From Tipula vernalis (lineage: Eukaryota > Arthropoda > Insecta > Diptera > Tipulidae): DNA of 64,000 bases. The notes under the pieces were generated by a model. It saw only the letters and a program-made list of their open reading frames with translations. It had not been told where the DNA came from and did no database searches. Position numbers and translations under genes: made by a program. The DNA is taken from contig OY282558.1 of assembly GCA_958295665.1 (NCBI GenBank), positions 31,765,045 through 31,829,044 of the forward strand. Reading direction: 5' to 3'. Every line of letters starts with the position of its first letter. The stretch's first letter is position 1. Shown piece after piece: positions 13,319-23,908 of the stretch.

Positions 13319-14057
13319 ATCGCAGTCATCTTTTATACTGATTCGGTGTAGCATCAATTTTCACATCCATAAACGACAAATGGATTGATCAACACATTGC
13401 TCTAGTACTAAGTTAGAAAAAATCAGTTTTTAGATTTTTCGGTTTTTGACCTATTTACCTGGTTTTACAAACCGGTAATTACCATCGCATGAAGCCTAAA
13501 TAAGTGTGACTTTGGGCTCACTTGATAAATCGTATCAACAGATTGTTCAACAGATTTTCAGCGTGCCATGCTACCGAATGATACGATTGGGTCGTCAAGC
13601 AGTTTGTACTACAGCTCCACTTATTTTTATTCAATCGATCGCATTAGTTGAAATTATACGACCTGTTGTATGATTAATTGTATCGTGGATGGGTCGTTTA
13701 AGCATTATATAAATTAGACTTTACCAGGAGCAACGCACAAAAGTTTAAAATCCGTCTGTCGATTGACGAAATCTAATATTTTGTTCTGTTTGGCTTATTC
13801 GATGCACAATTTTATCATCACCTTCTTCACCTAATATCATCTTCTCTATACCTTATCTTCACTACCAATACACCAAGAGTTTTATAATTCTGAATTTTGT
13901 AAATTTTTGAAAGTGACAACAACACCTTCCTTTCATTTAGAGTTTTTGGATTTTTTAGAGCACTGTTCTGAACCTCTTCTCGTGGCTGCTGAATTTCTTC
14001 TCTCAAATCATTCACATGCGCCATCAGGTTAAATTTTCGATGCAATTTCTTAAATTA
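13319..14057. other. Non-coding stretch
   Basis: No recognisable gene. Around 13480-13700 the sequence is less AT-rich (CGTATCAACAGATTGTTC, GGGTCGTCAAGC) and could be part of an old insertion, but it shows no known motif. Confidence 0.4.
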
Positions 14058-14429
14058 CACAGGTCGACAAAATTTGGCCAAACCTCTTATCCAGAAACCA
14101 GAACATATAGTTTTCCGAAGGTTTTTGATGCGCTTTGAGGTTATGTTACATCGAAGGAACCATTAATGGGGTCCGAAAGAACTACTCCTCCTCTTCAAGA
14201 CGTATATGGATTTGTCCGGATATCTTTGTTCATCTTTGAGAAATCATGACAGATTGTTTATTGTTAGCTAAAAAACGAATTAAGATAGTTAAGGAGTAAA
14301 TTAGTCTCCGACAGATTTTAATAAAGTTGATTAACACACATAAATTTTTAGCGTATTCTCACACGTATTCTCAGCGCGTGAAATACCTTCGAAAAAGTAA
14401 ATTTTGGTAAAAAAATTTGTCGGCCTGTG
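14058..14429. mobile_element. 372-bp MITE candidate with CACAGG termini
   Basis: The left end CACAGGTCGACAAAATTT (14058-14075) is matched by the right end, whose reverse complement reads CACAGGCCGACAAATTT (14413-14429). There is one substitution and one base of length difference. The interior is more mixed in composition than the flanks and has no ORF. I cannot name a clear target-site duplication (left flank AAATTA, right flank ATATTT), so the superfamily is open. Confidence 0.55.
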
Positions 14430-17400
14430 ATATTTTTAATTTGTTGGAATTTTGTCTGTAACTTGAAGAACCACGTGTTAGATTGTTTTAAAACGGAACC
14501 GGTTTTAAAAATTATTCCAAAAAAAATATTTACCCCTGCCCAACCCTAGGTATTTATGTTAACGTTAATTTTACTCTTACGTATGGAGTTAGATGGCTAA
14601 CGGGAGGGTAAAATTATTTTCATGATATTAGTAAACTGTATAGACCTGTTAATGTTGGATCCTAACTGTGAAACAAAATAATTTGAAGGGTTTTCCAACT
14701 CTTAGGTTTCTTCAAGAACTTCAACTGGAATTGGAGTATTTAACAACAAAAAAATTTTAGTGCGATGTATTTTTAAACTACAACAACTAAATTAACTGTA
14801 AAATAGGTGTAGGGTTAAAATGAACTTTGAAAAGGCGGATAAGAATTACGTGTAGAAAATAAATTATCAGCTATCTAGAATAAAGTTGTATTAGAGCCAA
14901 ACTAGGTTTAAAGTAGAATTGTATTCCTTTGGGATTCTAAATGTTCTGTTAATGCAGTTGCTGGTTAGACAATAAGTTAATAGGATTAATAATAAAATAT
15001 GTTTTGACACAATACACAGTTTTAAGAATTATTACCTTAACACAAAAGTAGTAAAAATTCAAATTTGTCAGGTACATTTATTAGTCTGCATAACGCGAAT
15101 TATAAACTCACCGCATGTATTTCACACCAAAAACGTAACTAAAACCTCAAATAATAAAATTGCAATCAACATTGTTTCCAAATTAAAATTATTGATTTAT
15201 TTATGCATTACACACATTCAACAATTGAAAAAAAAAAAATAATTTCCATTAAATAATAAACAAATTCTTTAAATTAAATTTCACATAAATAATTTAAATA
15301 ATTTAATTTAAATTAAGATTTTTTTTTTGTTTTGTTTTGTTATTCATAAAATCTTTTGTAATCTGCCTCAGATTTACGTATTTTAAACATTAAATATTGA
15401 TTTTATTTTTTTGTAGTCTTATTTATTATTTTCCTCTTGAATTTTTAAAGGTCGCCATTTTATGTAACCATAAAAATTAAATGTTGAACACACCATAAAG
15501 TATACGTATATAGCTGGCAGCTAAGTAGTAGTCATAAACTTTGGTATGATCTTTATACTTATTTGATGAATATTATTTTGAGGTGCTAATGCTTCTTAAT
15601 ATTATTAGTTAGTTGTCTTATCACCTTTTACATAACCATACAGTTTTTGTATTACGTGTACTTGCAATTTATTTCCCATTTATTCAGCGCAGCAACATAA
15701 AGTTGATTGAATATTTTATGTAATACATTTGATTATCTATCGAAATGTAAGCGGGATTATGACTAAGTGTAAATTAAAAATTATTATTAATAATTTCCTA
15801 ATGGGCTTAACAAAATTTTGTATTTGTTAATATTTTTAGAATAAAATATTAAATCCAATGCCGTTCAGTTTTTATTACATTTCTCACGATTAAATTAAAT
15901 TTACATAACTCTTTTGCTGACTAAACTACAACAACAAAATTTGATTTACTTTTCTTTTCTAATACTTCTAAAACCAAAATGTTGATGTAATAAAATTCAT
16001 TTGTGTACACCGATTCTTATGTACAGCACTACATTTAGGCCTCGATTTTCGACCAAAGTCATGTCAATGCGCACTTTCTCTGATATACACAGTCGTGACA
16101 TAAGCAAACCAATGTCCCTTATTAAAAATACAAAATCGTTATTTAGATCAACATGAATACTTATATTATATAGAATATGCAAATTAGAAAACTATATGTT
16201 GATTGAATAACTACATAACTTCTTACAAAATATTCCATGTATGGGGTGTTGTTGGAAGGAAATTGTTAATTTAAGAAAAGACATTTTTTGTGAAATTTTT
16301 ATCACATTTGGTGAAACACGAATTCTTTATAGTGAGTTATGATCTAATATTTTGTGTACATATTATGTATGGGAATGCGACGACAGTTAATTAATTGGAT
16401 TTGGCAAACGATATACGTATATGAATTTGCACGACCTTAACTTGATAATCATTAGTAGGTCGCACATACTTTCTCTCGCATCAAAGACAGAGAAATCATC
16501 TCTAAATAATATGGCAGTATAGTTGTTTCTTAAAAAAGAAGTATTCCAACAATAAAACCAAATAAATAATTCGCTAATCGCTTAAAATTTAATTAACGCC
16601 AATAAAACACCAATCCAATACGTACAGTACAGTACATGAAATAAAAACAAACAAAATCCAATTAAAAATCCAACCTCACCTCATTTGTCTCTCGTGAAAC
16701 GTGATTAATATGAAAATAACGAAACAAACCGCACCAATCTTTAAGAAGAAGTCGAAATAACATCTTCAACTCAAACAACAAATCAAACATATGATCGTTA
16801 TTGTTGATTAAGTTAAATGTATTTTGGTATTTGTTTAAGGTCAAACTATCGTAATTCAATGAAGTTAAGCGCACATGTAACTTTTGCTTTTCTAGCAGAG
16901 TATATAGCAAAGTATAGAAATGATTTAAGATGAACAGTTTTTTAATTTATTTAATAAGACGAATAATTAATTTGTACATTTATTAATTAATGAGGGGTAA
17001 ATAATTTATAATTTTTCTTGATTTACAATTAAGTGAAAACTATTGTTTTAATTTTTTTTTGAAAGTTTGTACGTTTTTTTAATTGAAAAGTAAAATTTGA
17101 TTTAATTAATTACAAAAATATTCGATTGAAGTGTAGTAGTAAAATAGAGTCGGAGGTTAATAGGTTCCAATTAATGCAACGAAGCAGAAAGTATACAAAC
17201 AATTACATAAAACAGAAAATGTCAAAAAATATCACAGATTACGTTTAATCCGAAAACTTTCTTAAATAAAACTATCTAAACACTATAATCTGTAAAACAT
17301 ACCTTTAACCGTTATGCAATAAACTACTTGAGCTAAATTTGTTAATTTTTAATTGTTTTAAACTTGATCGACATCTGTATTCGAGATTGTATCGTGTCTG

Positions 17401-18954
17401 TACTGCATGCACTCGGCGGTATACCGTACAAAATGAAAGTAAACAATTTCTCACTACCCCGTGTATGTGCCCCATAAATTTACAATATCGTGAAAATAAG
17501 ATTAAAATTGTAAGATTTTGTCATCGAATTGCTTAATATGCGCAATCCAATCTAAATCTTTAACTCACTTGTTAAGTATAAAAATGGAATTTATTAATTT
17601 AAAATTTTGTTATCTCGCATCAATCAAAAATTCAATAAATTTAATTTGTGGTTTTGTTTCATTGGGAAGTGTTTATTCGATTAAAGCGTTTCAAATCAAT
17701 CTTAATGTGATAATAATCGTAATTACAGACTTTCGATTTTATTTTATCGCCTAGAAATACAATGAAATAACGCTTACAATTCCAGTTAGATACGATACGT
17801 ATGTATTTCGGAATTTATTGTTAATATTATAAACAAAAATATTCAAGGTTGTGATGCTCTTAAATTTTTTTCTTAAATTTATAATTATTAAATGTCAATG
17901 ATTTCGATTTTTCGATATCTTATACAAAAAAAAAACATCACGCAATTGACTTACAAAATATATGTGCTCGTGCGATCTTTTATTGATATACATTTCCTTA
18001 AAAACAATTAATTGTCTTGAGATCATCATCACGCTGGTCTTAAGATTTTTTTTTTGTTGTAATTAAATTAAAATCAATTACGTGCAGAATAATTTCTAAG
18101 ATTGTGATCAATGTGTTTCAAGGTCGTCGCGCGATTTTTACTTTTCGTCATGTGGTGATTTTTAAAGTTTAAGCGATATTAAATTTCACTTTTACAGTAG
18201 CCAACTCAATGACAAACTGTCTTTAAGCATGCGATTAGGTCATGAATTTTTTATATCGTCGTTATTTTGATTGAATTACGAGCCGTAATCTTGTGCTGCT
18301 GATAAAATATATTTTCAGTTTTTTATAGTTCCAATCAAGAATTGGGGGTAGCATTGTATATCTGCAGCTTAATTTTATTTTCAAATGTATTTGTATTGAC
18401 TTTGAATCAAGTTTGTTTCTTCATTCTTTAGAAATAAGTTGGAAAATGTTTGGAGTTTTAGAAGAATTTAGTACCTACCTAGAAATTCTAATAGCTTATC
18501 ACATTTCAATATGAACAATTTTCAAATTTCAAATAGATAATTATAAAATTCAAACTGTAGAAAAATTTTGATAATCAACGCGAATTATGCGTGAGGATTA
18601 TTTCAAAAACACAAAAATTTTATATTCGATTTGCCTGCGAGAATATTATATTACAAGACGTATTGTAGATCTATCGACTAAAGAAATCATTTTTCCAATT
18701 TTCAAAATGTTAGATTAAATATCCGCCTTCCCATAAAAGTTTTTGAAATTTTTCACTACGACAGATACAAGGTGAATTCAAAAATCATATGTGGAATACT
18801 TGCTGGACGTGGCCCTCGAAAGTATAATTTCAATATATTGAATTACCCAAATTACTCAGTATGGAACCAATTTCACGTAACTTTCTTTTCAAAGATAACG
18901 AAACGATTTCGAATATTTCAAATAAATGAAATTCAGTCTGAACTGGCAGTACTC
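14430..18954. other. Long AT-rich non-coding stretch
   Basis: No supported gene in 4.5 kb. The frames at 15997-16182, 16662-16910, 17339-17754 and 18772-18960 lack codon bias, domains or homologous-looking motifs. The stretch is dominated by A/T words and poly-T/poly-A runs and is compatible with intron or intergenic DNA. Confidence 0.45.
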
Positions 18955-19084
18955 AATTAATTTATTTCAAGTTAATATTTCCGAAAAATGTAAAAGAATT
19001 TAATCAAGTTTCATATATCAATTCGAAACTGGATTAAATTCTCTTACATTTCATGGAAATATTAACTGCAAATAAATTAATTTA
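18955..19084. mobile_element. MITE-like hairpin, family A copy 2
   Basis: The left arm (18955-19012) and right arm (19023-19084) are inverted copies over about 58 bp, with about 10 nt of loop. Shared blocks include TTAATATTTCC and AATTTAATC / GATTAAATT. The segment TTCGAAACTGGATT..AATTCTCTTACA (19022-19048) is the same as in the element at 361-712, apart from one base. The family is therefore present at least twice in this window. Confidence 0.6.
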
Positions 19085-19179
19085 GTACATGAAACCTGTC
19101 TATCTATGAGATGTTGATTGTTCCTGTCAAATTGATCGCACATTTCTTCAACGATCGCAGGAACTGAATCACCCGGATG

Positions 19180-19330
19180 AATGCTTTCTACTAATTCTAA
19201 ATTCGATCTTCTCTAACTACCTGATACGGTGAAATGTGTGGCATATGATTCGGTGACCTAACTGACAAGAGATCTTGATCCTGCGAGGTTTCCGAAGTCC
19301 CTGCGAAGTCTACAATGATCAGAATCTCAG
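19180..19330 (-). repeat. Unidentified repeat shared with 59.7 kb
   Basis: On the minus strand about 32 bp (GGTCACCGAA core, 19248-19279) matches the minus strand at about 59735-59766. The peptides agree in part: LVS-stop-VTESY here against LVSAVTEPY there. So this is an old coding repeat, probably part of a transposable element, with stops. I do not recognise the protein family. Confidence 0.35.
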
Positions 19331-19427
19331 TGGTTTTTCCCTTCTGCCTTACCTATATCTCTACTAGTACTATTAAGTTCTTTGATCTATTTCTTTAACA
19401 CAAAGATGGAGTTTTTTTTATTTTAAT

Positions 19428-20040
19428 TTGTTAACTTATGTTCCAGATTGCCTCGCATTGTTTCATCAACAGACGATTCCGATTTTAGATGTTTATTACA
19501 ATTGCATTGCTTCTTCTCATAACTTGCCCCGAAAGAAAAGGACTGTCCACAAAATACTAAGTATTACACCACTTCTGGCCCCAAATATCCTCACTACCTC
19601 GATACTTCGCTTGAAATCCGACCGGTACCCCTCCAAACTGAATGATAAATCAAATCTCATTAAAAATAATTTAACACAAATTATTGGTTTTAAGCTTTCT
19701 ATAGCTAGTTATCACAAATCTCATATTGTTGGATTAAAGCTAATGATAATTCTCTAGTCCGATGCCATATATACGGACGTGTCAAACCCGATCCACTTAT
19801 GCATCCCCTCAGACACGCTTCCTGGCGTGCACCCCTTACACTTGTGGAACCACATCTAATTCTCCTGCTCAATTACATCCCCACACTGACCAGCATCATT
19901 CGTACTTTAGATCCCGCACTGCAACAAATTACACATTGTACCACAGAATTTACCTAAAACTATGTAACACCAAATTTTCACAGCGTCATAGTCATGCGTA
20001 CATAAAAGCTGGCCTTAACTGATCACGCATAGCTATTCTC
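19428..20040 (+). other. Less AT-rich block with two adjacent open frames, unrecognised
   Basis: A 109-codon frame (19428-19757) is followed four bases later by an 86-codon frame (19762-20022). GC content is visibly higher than the flanks, especially 19780-19930. The second peptide is rich in Thr, Ser, His and Cys and shows no domain I know. This could be a fragment of a mobile element or a low-selection frame in a less AT-rich patch. Together with the 19180-19330 repeat it suggests a decayed insertion of about 0.9 kb. Confidence 0.25.
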
Positions 20041-21306
20041 TCTGAGTCACTCAATAGAAAGTAATCAAAGGTGTAATTAGTAAAACCTGAGATAGACTGA
20101 GAATAAATTTTTCGTTAAGTTCCAAACTCGTCATTCAGATCGAAATTGAAATTGCAAAACTCTTGATAATTTCACTCTTCGTACCCTTCTTTGTTTACAG
20201 CTCATAACCCCACTTACCCCAACTGCTAACGCGTCTCAAATACATTTTTCGAACTTTCATTTTGTAAAAAGACATCAAAGCAAGCCTTGATGACGTCTCG
20301 ACATTTTTCAAACTCGTTACCATCACTATATAGAAGTTTCACTTCACTATATCTTCAAATTGAAGATACACTTCTCCAAAATTGGTTCAAATTAATTCAA
20401 ATTTTATTCCAAAAATTGCGGCCATAAAATTAGGTATCAAAAATTGGAAAGTTGGTAAAGTATTCGAAATTTCAAAAGTATCAAAATTTCTTGTTTAATT
20501 TTCAAATAAATCATTTCCAATCATCTCATCAGGCTATAGCGATGGTTCTGCTAACTTATTATCCTGATTTTTTCCTATACATAGGAAATATTGGTGAAAT
20601 ATTCATCTTCAATCTGGAAAATATCAGAATAACTTAATGTTTGAATTGGAAATATAGTTTTCAGTCACAGATAATTTTTCTGGTACATTTGGAATTTTAA
20701 ATAATCACGAGTAATCTTGAAATCTCGAATTATCTCGAAATCTCAAATCTTGTCTACAAATTACGGATAATATCAAGCAACTCAAAATCTCTCTGAAATC
20801 TCGAATAATCTCAAACATAAAATCTCGAATATTAATCTACAAGCCAAACCTGTGTAAGACATCGCTGTGTGTAAAGCGCAAAAACCTTATAAATTCAGTA
20901 TGGTATGTAGTACCCCTTGTAATTTTTTCAATAAAATGAAAAATCAAACTTTTCCAATATCAAAATCAACAAGTTTGGACCTGAATAACCTTGATCAATT
21001 TTGCATGAGGAGTTCAAATCGAGCAAATAGAGCAAAAGTTACAGTGTACTAAAAATTGATATTCACAAAGTGTAAGAACTATTCCACTGTAAATAAATAC
21101 ATTTAAGTTCGAATGTCAAAAACCACATCATAACAAATCATTCTGGCTTAAAAGCCTAATGAAAGAGAAGGTAAGTAATCTATTTTTCACGAAAAATTGT
21201 TACTCTGCTGAGTTATGGGCCAATAAAATCAAGATATGTAGCTTTACGTTATAGAACAAATTTGCCACTTTAAACTTACAGAATATAATTTACGTTTATA
21301 TGTAGA
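20041..21306. repeat. Non-coding stretch with degenerate AATCTCGAA repeats
   Basis: From about 20698 to 20835 the motif AATCTCGAA / ATCTCAAAT recurs many times with substitutions. Similar degenerate TCGAAAT-type repeats occur near 33880-34260 and 50390-51010. No gene is supported here; the frames at 20452-20637 and 20867-21052 look accidental. Confidence 0.4.
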
Positions 21307-21360
21307 CACGGCTCGTCTGAACGCGGCTCAACCCAAAAGTGCTTGCACTTCTGTTTTTTT
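21307..21360. repeat. Left terminal inverted repeat
   Basis: 54 bp beginning CACGGCTCG and ending in CTG plus seven T's. It is identical to the inverse of the right end except for one T/C difference. The outer bases read CAC, as in several DDE/D transposon superfamilies. Confidence 0.9.
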
Positions 21361-21534
21361 CTGAAAAATTGAAGTTCCTGTTTTTTGGTCTGAAAAAGTG
21401 AAATATCTTATGTTTTATGAAAAGTCTCAGGAAGAGAATGCAGTAGGCAGGTTACAAGAAAAGCAGAAAATTTTTCTTCCTCGATCGTTCATTTCAGTTT
21501 TTCATAGTGTCGACAATTTTTAATCCTCCACAAG

Positions 21535-23477
21535 TTGCCCGCGCACTTTCACACGAAGAGAACCGGAGTAAAATTTGTTTGTTGTAAAAAGAATAATGTC
21601 ATGTTCAAGATAGAAGCCTCGCTGCAATCGAATCTAGAAAAATTAGTGAAACATCGTGTGGACAATATCTTGTATGAAGAAAGACTGCCGAATATTTTTT
21701 GTGCTGGATGCAAACGGAACGTCTACCGACAACTTCCCAGTGCCGATCCAGGAATCGTTCCCTCCAAGACTGTCGAGCTACATGATTATTCTAAGTTTTT
21801 GAGTGTAAGTTTAACTACGAGATCTAGGACTCAAAATCCCTGTCAGTGCTATTTGTGCCAGATTTCTCGAAGTAATGTGATATCCATTCAACTTCTTAAC
21901 AAAAAAAAATTGGCTGACGGGAAATGCATCAAACGTTGTTCCAAATGTTTTATCGATCCCAAACGTGGAACACCTCATAAACGCACCAAAACTGCCCAAG
22001 TTGATAACGTATGCAATTATATAAATACAATGGGGGAGAAAGTAATGGAACAAGTGGCGTCAACATTAATCAGTAAAATTGCAATTCAACAACATGACAT
22101 TGATGACAAAGTAAACAAAAAAGATTCGACGGTCTCCCTTACTCAGGGGCACGTGGAGGAAACTCCATGAAATTATTCATAAATCCCCACGAGAAAAATG
22201 AAGAGGAACCAGCTTCGAATATATCCACAGCCGATTTCTTGAAAATCAAAACAAAATTTAATCTTAGTACAAAGACTACTCTTGATATAGCGACAGCTTT
22301 GAGAGTTGCTACCAAAAAGCGGGCGATAATTGAGCCAGGATTGAAAAAAAGCCTGGAACAGAAGAATGGCGAGGTAAAAAGTTTCTTTTGAGAAACCGCG
22401 GGATATTAGAAATCAGCACTTAAAATTTGGAATTGACGGTGGCGGTGGTTTTTTGAAGGTGTGCCTGTCTGTTCAAGATGATTCAACTGAAATTTGTCAA
22501 CAGGAGAAAAAACGTCAAAAGTATGATGATGGCGTGTTTGCTAAAGCTTTTGCTTAGGCGTTAAGAAAATCTTTATTCTTGCTATTGTGAAATCGGCTCA
22601 AGAGAATTATGAAAACGTGTCAGCAATATGGAAAATATTGAAAATTGAGGATTTTTCTGGTACTATAGCGACTGATCTTAAATTAGCCAATATTCTGACA
22701 GGGATTATGTCTCATTCATCGACATACCCTTGTACATGGTGGCTTTGTGAAAGCACAAATTTGGAGCACGTCGGACCTCGACGAACTGTGGGAAACTCAA
22801 CCTCATATTTTGAAGCTTGGAGAAACGCTGGTGGATCGATAATGAAAAATGCGAAAAATTTCAAAAGCTGTATCAATCCTCCAGTTTTTTTAGCGGATGA
22901 CGATAAAAAGATTCTTGACATTGTTCCTCCTCCAGAACTGCATCTAATGCTTGGTGTGGTTAATAAAATAGTCAGCCATATGCAAGATGAATTTGTTACT
23001 GAAACAACAGAATGGATCAACCTATGCAATGTTCAACGGGAATTTACTCAAGGAGGTACCAAATTCAATGGCAATTCATGTAGAATATTATTGAAAAAAG
23101 TGGATAGTCTCCGATCGTTTTGCTCCATTGGTTGTTTGAAATATGTGGAAACACTGAAGGATTTTGATCGTGAACTTTACAATTGTTTTGGAATCGAATA
23201 TAATGATTGTTACAAAGAATCTATCGCTCAATTCAAGACTAGCTATTTGGCCCTAGGGCTATCAGTCACACCAAAAGTATATGCAGTATTTTATCATATA
23301 GAAGATTTTTGTGAAGGCCATAGAAGAGGGTTGGGGTTTTACAGTGAAGAGGCCATGGAGACAGTGCATTCTGATTTCAAGACAATGTGGAACAAATATC
23401 AAGTTTCTGAAAACCACCCAGATTATAATGCTAAATTAATGAGAGCTGTATTTGAATATAATAGTTACCACATATAA
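21535..23477 (+). pseudogene. Transposase of the TIR element, frameshifted
   Basis: Three pieces make one protein. Piece 1 (21535-22170) is a Cys-rich N-terminus with FVCCKK, FCAGCKR, CQCYLC and RCSKC pairs, probably zinc binding. Piece 2 (22167-22391) is a helical linker in another frame. Near 22377 one extra A shifts into a third frame that carries HLKFGIDGGGGFLKVCLSV (22417-22473), probably the first catalytic Asp segment, and ends at a TAG at 22555. A further shift leads into the long C-terminal piece (about 22558-23477; from the first ATG, 22587, 296 codons). That piece contains PPPELHLMLG, CxWW and GLGFYSEEAMETVHSDF, a likely site for the last catalytic acidic residue, and ends in a TAA at 23475. 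At least two frameshifts and one stop make it inactive. I know this as a dispersed insect/Hydra-type transposase family by motif pattern; the superfamily assignment is uncertain. Confidence 0.8.
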
Positions 23478-23854
23478 TTAATTGAATCAAACTTGAATTA
23501 ATGTTACTGAAATAAAGGTTTTTGTTCTTCTCGACTTTCATGAATTTTGATTTGTTTGAAATAATTCATTATATCCCCACGTATGTGTTTAGAAGATATC
23601 TGTCGACAAAGAGAGAAATAATTCGCAAATTAGCAACATTTTGACCTGCACTTTTCTGTATTCTCTTCCTGAGACTTTCCTCTTTCGATCTTTGCATGCT
23701 GGAGTCCTCCGGAAGGGCATACAAAATAAGATATTTCACTTTTTCAGACCAAAAAACCGTTTTTTTGGTTCCAATTTTCGAATTTTGGCGCGCAAATGTA
23801 AACTGGTCGATGGATGATTTCTTATTTGTTAGATCTTAGGGAACATGATGCCAT

Positions 23855-23908
23855 AAAAAAACAGAAGTGCAAGCACTTTTGGGTTGGGCCGCGTTCAGAC
23901 GAGCCGTG
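23855..23908. repeat. Right terminal inverted repeat
   Basis: Reverse complement of the left TIR with one mismatch. It is followed by ATAGTTACATTTTGTGAATA, which recurs in part (ACATTTTGTGAATA) at 23971-23984, showing that the transposon sits in a short local tandem repeat. Confidence 0.9.

Larger units (their letters stand above)
21307..23908 (+). mobile_element. DNA transposon with 54-bp TIRs, full length but inactivated
   Basis: The left TIR starts CACGGCTCGTCTGAACGCGG at 21307, and the right TIR ends with its reverse complement at 23908. The two 54-bp ends differ at one base. Further subterminal inverted blocks lie inside: GGTCTGAAAAAGTGAAATAT at 21387 versus 23731-23750, and AAAGTCTCAGGAAGAGAAT at 21421 versus 23660-23678. 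One transposase gene lies between them in plus orientation. The flanks do not give a clean target-site duplication; the nine bases on each side agree at only six positions. Termini beginning CAC and the transposase C-terminus suggest the CACTA/Chapaev/Transib grouping, but this is inference. Confidence 0.88.

Noticed and set aside
19762..20022. RNase H start of a LINE (TATACGGACGTGTC resembling YTDGS codons)
   Set aside because: Only the first three residues fit, and no later RNase H motif follows in any frame.
21811..22053. Minus-strand 80-codon frame inside the transposase
   Set aside because: Antisense shadow of the plus-strand transposase, which has the Cys-pair pattern and codon phase.
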